Assembly (NCBI GenBank): GCA_036985755.1 | Contig: BTQG01000001.1 | Location: 33,486 to 97,485, forward strand | Direction of reading: 5' to 3' | Source of the DNA: JACZST01 sp036985755 | GTDB lineage: Bacteria > Actinomycetota > Acidimicrobiia > Spongiisociales > UBA5794 | Length of the DNA: 64,000 nucleotides | Shown here: piece by piece, positions 60,292-64,000 of the stretch | Numbering within the stretch: position 1 is the stretch's first letter | How the letters are laid out: every line of letters starts with the position of its first letter | Position numbers and translations under genes: made by a program | The notes under the pieces: model-generated | What the model was told of the DNA's origin: nothing | What the model saw: the letters and a program-made list of their open reading frames with translations, nothing else | Database searches by the model: none

Positions 60292-62265
60292 ATGCGGTTC
60301 ATCGTGCAACCAGGGACCGACCCCATCGCTCATGCCGATGCCGGGCTGCTCACCGCCATGGGTCTTCCCGGCGGTGGAGTGATCTCGCTCGGAGAGACCC
60401 ACTGCCTCGTCGCGCCCGGGGATGTTCCGACCCCGAACTCCCTACTGGTTGGTCCGCGAATAGTGTCCAATGCCGATGTCTCCTACGGCTCGGCGGTCGA
60501 CGTCGAGCGCGCCCTCGTTCCCGAGGCACGCCGCGTCATCCTCGACGGCGTGATTGACCTCGATCCGCGCCATCTCGCCAGATCGCTTCAGGGCAGCGTC
60601 GTGTCCGAGGGCGACATGGCCCTGATTCACCGCTCGTATGGGGATGGAGACACCGATCTGGCCGAAATGCGAGTCCTCCTGGTCGAACCGGGCAGCACCG
60701 GGCTCATCGGAAGCCGCACGCTGGTCAGCGCCCAGGATGGATCGCGCCGGGGGGGATCACCAAACGACACCGAGCCACCGACGACGGCCCAAGCGATGAT
60801 CGTCGGTCTCCAAAATGAGCTGGATACGCTCACCGGGTGGCTGACATTGCTCACCGCTCCGGATGATCTTCCACGATCGTGGGGGCTACCCGGGGTGGCG
60901 GGCGTCATTGTCGAGGGGCCGGCCGGTAGCGGGAGGTCGGAGCTGGTGACGGCCGCCGCCGCCGCCGCCGGTTGCGAGGTTCACGAGGTAGCGGTCGATC
61001 TCGTCTTCAAGCCGGAGCGCCTGCTCACCCTGCTGGAAACCGCGGTCAAGACAACCAAAACACCCGCGGTGATCTTCATCGATCGCATCGACGCCCTCGC
61101 CGGGGAGGACGCGCTCTATCGCAACCGCGTCGCAGCCATCATGCGCTGGTTCCTGGATGCAGTCGCCTCACGGGCAGGGCTCGCCTGCGTCTTGGGCGCG
61201 GCCTACTCGGCGGATCTCGCTGGCGACCTGGCCTCCAGCCCTCTGCTACCAAGGACGATGACGATCCCTCCCCCCGATTCCGAGCGCAGGACGCTGCTCT
61301 TCACCGCAGCACTTGCCCGGGTCCCCACCGAGGAAATCGACACTGCTCTTCTCGCCGCTCGCTCCCCCGGTTTCTCCGGAGCCGACGTGGTCGCCGCGGT
61401 GCTGGAGGCATCGGCGGGCGCTGCCGGAAGCGGCGAACCGGTCACCCAGGAAGATCTCGAGTCTGCCATCGAGGCGACCACACCGTCGCTGGGAGCGGCG
61501 CCCTTCGGTGAGATGCCTTCGTACGGCTTCGAGCGCGTCGCCAACCTCACCGACGTCAAGCAACGCCTCACCGAGTCCGTTATCTGGCAGATGCAGGACC
61601 CCGACCGCTTCACCCGCCTCGGCGTCGACCCCCCGAAGGGCCTGCTCCTCCACGGGCCGCCGGGGACCGGCAAGACCTACATCATCCGTGCCCTTGCTCA
61701 CGAATCCGGTGCCGCCTTCTTCCCCATCAAGGGTGCAGAATTGCTGGACAAATGGGTGGGCGAGTCGGAGCGGGCGGTGCGAGAGGTGTTCGCCCGAGCC
61801 GCCGCGGTCGCCCCGTCGATCATCTTCTTCGACGAGCTCGACGCCCTGGCGCCGGTGAGGGGGAGCTCCACCAACTCGGTCACCGACTCGGTGGTCGCTG
61901 CCCTGCTCACCGAGATCGACGGGATCTCCGACCGCGGAGACGTCTTCGTCATCGCAGCGAGCAATCGCCCCGATCTCGTCGATCCTGCCCTGCTGCGTCC
62001 GGGTCGCTTCGAGGTCCGGATGCTGCTCGACCTCCCGCACCCCGACGCACGGCGCGCCTTTTTCGATGCCTCGGACGTCCCGTTCGCCGACGACGTCGAC
62101 GTCGACCACCTGGTGGAAGGCACCGAGGGCCGATCCTTCGCCGACCTGTCGGGCATCCTGCGCGAAGCGGCGCTGAGCGCCCTCCGCCGCGATGCGACTG
62201 CGATCGCGGTAACCGCACACGATCTGGATCAAGCCATCGCCTCCGTGCCGGGCTCGGCCACCTAG
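60292..62265 (+). CDS. Cdc48/VAT-like tandem AAA+ ATPase with a degenerate first ATPase domain
   Basis: 657 residues. An N-terminal Cdc48-N-like beta region (about 1-150: LGETHCLVAPGDVP) precedes two AAA modules. D1 (about 205-390) has GPAGSGRS in place of the GK(T/S) loop and FIDRIDAL instead of DE at Walker B, so it probably binds but does not hydrolyse ATP. D2 (about 410-650) is canonical: GPPGTGKTYIIRALA, IIFFDELDALAP, ASNRPDLVDPALLRPGRFE with arginine fingers. Likely an unfoldase on proteins or complexes; substrate unknown. Confidence 0.88.
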   Translation: MRFIVQPGTDPIAHADAGLLTAMGLPGGGVISLGETHCLVAPGDVPTPNSLLVGPRIVSNADVSYGSAVDVERALVPEARRVILDGVIDLDPRHLARSLQGSVVSEGDMALIHRSYGDGDTDLAEMRVLLVEPGSTGLIGSRTLVSAQDGSRRGGSPNDTEPPTTAQAMIVGLQNELDTLTGWLTLLTAPDDLPRSWGLPGVAGVIVEGPAGSGRSELVTAAAAAAGCEVHEVAVDLVFKPERLLTLLETAVKTTKTPAVIFIDRIDALAGEDALYRNRVAAIMRWFLDAVASRAGLACVLGAAYSADLAGDLASSPLLPRTMTIPPPDSERRTLLFTAALARVPTEEIDTALLAARSPGFSGADVVAAVLEASAGAAGSGEPVTQEDLESAIEATTPSLGAAPFGEMPSYGFERVANLTDVKQRLTESVIWQMQDPDRFTRLGVDPPKGLLLHGPPGTGKTYIIRALAHESGAAFFPIKGAELLDKWVGESERAVREVFARAAAVAPSIIFFDELDALAPVRGSSTNSVTDSVVAALLTEIDGISDRGDVFVIAASNRPDLVDPALLRPGRFEVRMLLDLPHPDARRAFFDASDVPFADDVDVDHLVEGTEGRSFADLSGILREAALSALRRDATAIAVTAHDLDQAIASVPGSAT

Positions 62266-62281
62266 GAGCTCGCGACACCGG

Positions 62282-62287
62282 TACGCT
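62282..62287 (+). promoter_or_regulatory. -10 box TACGCT of a leaderless transcript
   Basis: Eight bases before the TlpA lipoprotein ATG, just after the ATPase stop; no Shine-Dalgarno. Confidence 0.5.
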
Positions 62288-62295
62288 GCCGCCCC

Positions 62296-62769
62296 ATGCG
62301 CTGGACATTCCTGGGCTTCGTCTTGCTGGTCGCCGCCTGCTCCCCAACCGTTGCCGTGGACGTCGACCCGCCGCCACCGACGACCGCCGACGAGGTCACC
62401 AGGCTGCTCGAAGAATCAACGCTGCCGGTTGTGCTCAACGTGTGGGCGTCGTGGTGTGTCCCGTGTCGCTCCGAAGCACCGCTGCTGTCAAAAGCGAGCC
62501 TTCGCTATGAGGGCGAAGTACGGATGATCGGGCTCAACGTGAGGGACACCCAGGGTGGAGCGGCGGCCTTCATCAGCGAGTTCTACCTCGATGCCGCCAT
62601 CGAGCACCTCGCCGACTCGGACGGCTTTATCCCCATCGGGCTCGGTGGCAGCCGCGGTGTGCCCCTCACCTTCTTCTACCGCCCGGGCGGCGAGTTGAGC
62701 TTTCTCCACTACGGCGTGATCGATGAACGCACCCTGGCCTTGCAGATCGACGAGTTGGCCAACGGCTGA
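62296..62769 (+). CDS. TlpA/ResA-like thioredoxin lipoprotein
   Basis: 157 residues. Lipoprotein signal with the lipobox LVAAC (residues 11-15), then a thioredoxin fold: LNVWASWCVPCRSEAPLL holds the redox pair CVPC (about 55-58), and the cis-proline is in RGVPLTFFYRP. Probably reduces or oxidises extracytoplasmic thiols. Its stop shares a base with the Lgt-like start (TGATG); a related TlpA gene with a TGA in the active site faces it further downstream. Confidence 0.9.
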   Translation: MRWTFLGFVLLVAACSPTVAVDVDPPPPTTADEVTRLLEESTLPVVLNVWASWCVPCRSEAPLLSKASLRYEGEVRMIGLNVRDTQGGAAAFISEFYLDAAIEHLADSDGFIPIGLGGSRGVPLTFFYRPGGELSFLHYGVIDERTLALQIDELANG

Positions 62770-63470
62770 TGGAATTCACCCTGCTCGGATCCGCAGCGAT
62801 CGCCGTCGCCACGCTGTACGCCATGCTGTATTGGGAGGCGCGGCACGGCAACGCCGATCGTTGTGCCGGCAATCTCTTCGACACCGCCCTGACCGCCGCA
62901 GCGGTCGGGGTCTTCATCGGCCGCCTTGTGGCCATGGCCTTCGACGGCGTAAACCCGATCACGCACCCCGCCGACATCCTGCTCGTCCGCGCCGGGGTAT
63001 CAACGATCGGGGCGACTCTTGGCGCACTCGCCGTGTTCGCCTGGCCGGCACGACGCGAGCTCATCCCGATGGCCGACGGCGTCGCCGCTGCCGCCCTCGC
63101 CGGGCTCGCCGGCTGGCATGCCGGTTGCATCACCCGCGACGCATGCCTTGGCACTGCATCCGACCTGCCGTGGGCGGTGGCCCAGGAGGGCAGCCAGATC
63201 ACCCGGCATCCGGTGGCCCTCTACGCAGCGCTGCTGTTTGCGATCGCCGCCGTCGGGCTCGCCCTGTGGAAGGCATACGGGCGGCCCGGTCTCGGGGTCC
63301 CGGCGTCGGCTGCGCTGGCCGCGGCGGGAGCGATTCGCCTGGCGACCGAACCGATGCAGCCATCGATCAGTGGTGGCCCGGTCTGGTTCTACGGCATCGG
63401 CATCGTCGTCGGACTCGCAGGGATGGTGTGGTTCACCAGGGCAAGGGGCATCGAGACACGCAACGAGTGA
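62769..63470 (+). CDS. Lgt-like (prolipoprotein diacylglyceryl transferase family) membrane protein
   Basis: 233 residues with about six membrane segments. The order FIGRLVAMAFD, then ACLGTASDLPWAV and ITRHPVALYAALL resembles Lgt, whose signature is RHPxQLYE. Here Gln and Glu are replaced (RHPVALYAA), and the protein is about 40 residues shorter, so it may be a paralogue with another role. Co-translated with the TlpA lipoprotein. Confidence 0.72.
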   Translation: MEFTLLGSAAIAVATLYAMLYWEARHGNADRCAGNLFDTALTAAAVGVFIGRLVAMAFDGVNPITHPADILLVRAGVSTIGATLGALAVFAWPARRELIPMADGVAAAALAGLAGWHAGCITRDACLGTASDLPWAVAQEGSQITRHPVALYAALLFAIAAVGLALWKAYGRPGLGVPASAALAAAGAIRLATEPMQPSISGGPVWFYGIGIVVGLAGMVWFTRARGIETRNE

Positions 63471-63473
63471 ACC

Positions 63474-63593
63474 CGCTGCCAACCCTGGGTTCCCAGGGGT
63501 ATATATGCACCTACGAACCCTGGGTTCGCTCGCCGCTGCCAACCCTGGGTTCCCAGAGGTATATATGCACCTACGAACCCTGGGTTCGTAGGG
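63474..63593. repeat. two tandem 60-bp units made of palindromes
   Basis: Units 63474-63533 and 63534-63593 differ at only a few positions. Each holds CCCTGGG-TT-CCCAGGG (exact in unit 1, one change in unit 2), TATATATGCA, and CGAACCC-T-GGGTTCG. In unit 2 the last palindrome extends to a perfect 11-base inverted repeat (63570-63592, centre 63581). It lies between convergent genes and could act as a two-way terminator. Confidence 0.93.
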
Positions 63594-63602
63594 AGGGAAC
63601 GT

Positions 63603-64000
63603 CTACGCCCCGGTGGTTGCTACCAACCGGTCCAGCTCCGCACGCATATCGGCCTCGTCCTTTGGGCCGAACCACTCGACGAGAACGACATCGTCCCCGG
63701 TGATCAACACCGAATACGGCTGGTACGGCACGTTATACAACTCCCAGAGCGAGTCATCGAGGCCCCAGTCGAGCCGGTCGATCAGCTCGGTGGCTCGCTG
63801 GCGGGCGCGGGAAAGCTCGGTGTTGTTGCCGGCGACGCCGATGAACCGGATCCGATCCTCGTAGTCGGCGGCAACCCGGTTGATGACGGGCAACTCCCGT
63901 CGGCAGGTCGGTCACCACTCGGCCCAGAACACCATGTACACCGGTTTCTCTTCGGCGGAGAGGGTGAACGAGCCGCCACCGTCGAGGGCGAGGGTGAAAT
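63603..64000 (-). CDS. TlpA-like thioredoxin, candidate selenoprotein (in-frame TGA; 5' end outside window)
   Basis: The frame is open from the window edge to the stop at 63603 except for one TGA at 63914-63912. Reading through it gives YMVFWAEW-(TGA)-PTCRRELPVIN, exactly the TlpA/ResA active site WCxxC with the first Cys replaced. Downstream similarity is intact for 103 more residues, including the cis-Pro region YNVPYQPYSVLI. A hairpin GACGGG-AGTTG-CCCGTC begins 10 bases after the TGA (loop 16 bases after it, G at loop position 2), as expected for a bacterial SECIS element. Selenocysteine is the best reading. A nonsense mutation or base error is the alternative. A start codon after the TGA would leave no active site. 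Confidence 0.75.
63885..63901 (-). promoter_or_regulatory. putative bacterial SECIS hairpin
   Basis: Minus strand GACGGG (63901-63896), loop AGTTG (63895-63891), CCCGTC (63890-63885): six perfect pairs. The distance from the TGA to the loop is 16 bases, and G is at the second loop position, matching the known pattern recognised by SelB. Confidence 0.6.

Noticed and set aside
63603..63893. Short gene starting after the TGA (TTG start) in the right-end TlpA-like gene
   Set aside because: It would begin beyond the redox motif, leaving half a thioredoxin fold, and there is strong TlpA-like sequence upstream in the same frame.
1..64000. tRNA or rRNA genes, prophage or insertion sequence
   Set aside because: No cloverleaf-like arms, rRNA stretches, integrase or transposase motifs were recognised by eye; a tRNA scan would be needed to be certain.

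Overview
The window is about 64 kb of high-GC DNA from an actinobacterium, most likely an uncultured or little-studied lineage such as Acidimicrobiia; the class is inference. Pointers are a division/cell-wall cluster with ftsZ but no ftsA, a meso-diaminopimelate-type MurE, a DUF3040 protein, an F420-type luciferase-like oxidoreductase, a DEDDh/GIY-YIG exonuclease fusion and 'TANNNT' -10 boxes set directly against start codons. No prophage, insertion sequence, CRISPR array, rRNA or tRNA gene was recognised. No gene-free stretch exceeds about 220 bases.

Layout. 1-15.3 kb: a complete dcw operon on the minus strand (mraZ-rsmH-ftsL-ftsI-murE-murF-mraY-murD-ftsW-murG-murC-murB-ftsQ-ftsZ, ftsZ cut by the window edge), tightly coupled by 4-base overlaps. 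It is led by a TTGACA-N17-CATAGT promoter overlaid with 10-bp-spaced GTGG repeats that look like a MraZ operator. 15.3-18.3 kb: a Rossmann oxidoreductase, a universal stress protein, an HNH nuclease and two unknown genes. 18.5-23.0 kb: a MoxR/DUF58/transglutaminase operon. 23.0-26.0 kb: a MerR regulator, DUF3040, a histidine phosphatase and two membrane proteins. 26.0-30.3 kb: a type II fatty-acid synthesis operon fabD-fabH-fabG-acpP-fabF (minus). 30.4-37.8 kb: a cyclase/ATPase regulator, an aminotransferase, DUF1232, ROK kinase and a secreted beta-propeller lipoprotein. 37.9-42.8 kb: a minus-strand run (zinc-ribbon protein, queG, membrane protein, phosphoesterase, methyltransferase, SRPBCC protein, ArsA-like ATPase, small acidic protein). 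42.9-53.4 kb, plus strand: an LLM oxidoreductase, M1 peptidase lipoprotein, PEP-mutase-like enzyme, 6-phosphogluconate dehydrogenase, DapA-like aldolase, the three-subunit NAD(P) transhydrogenase, a nitroreductase and an archaeal-type S-adenosylmethionine synthetase. 53.4-60.2 kb: a DUF2269 protein, AlkA-like glycosylase, TPM-domain protein, TrmH/SpoU methyltransferase, DsbA-fold protein and the exonuclease fusion. 60.3-64 kb: a Cdc48-like ATPase, a TlpA lipoprotein, an Lgt-like protein and a second TlpA-like protein.

The most striking observation is at the right end. The second TlpA-like thioredoxin has an in-frame TGA exactly where the first cysteine of its redox motif should be (W-TGA-P-T-C), followed at the right distance by a 6-bp hairpin with G in the second loop position. 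That is the expected arrangement of a bacterial selenoprotein. Other structure not explained by genes includes a family of degenerate heptanucleotide (GACTNNN-type) repeats in at least six intergenic sites, a nested palindrome that supplies the stop codons of two convergent genes, a 3 x 40-bp tandem repeat, and a 2 x 60-bp repeat built of palindromes. A shared promoter style (TANNNT 6-9 bases before the start, no Shine-Dalgarno) at 16 transcription-unit starts suggests widespread leaderless transcripts.
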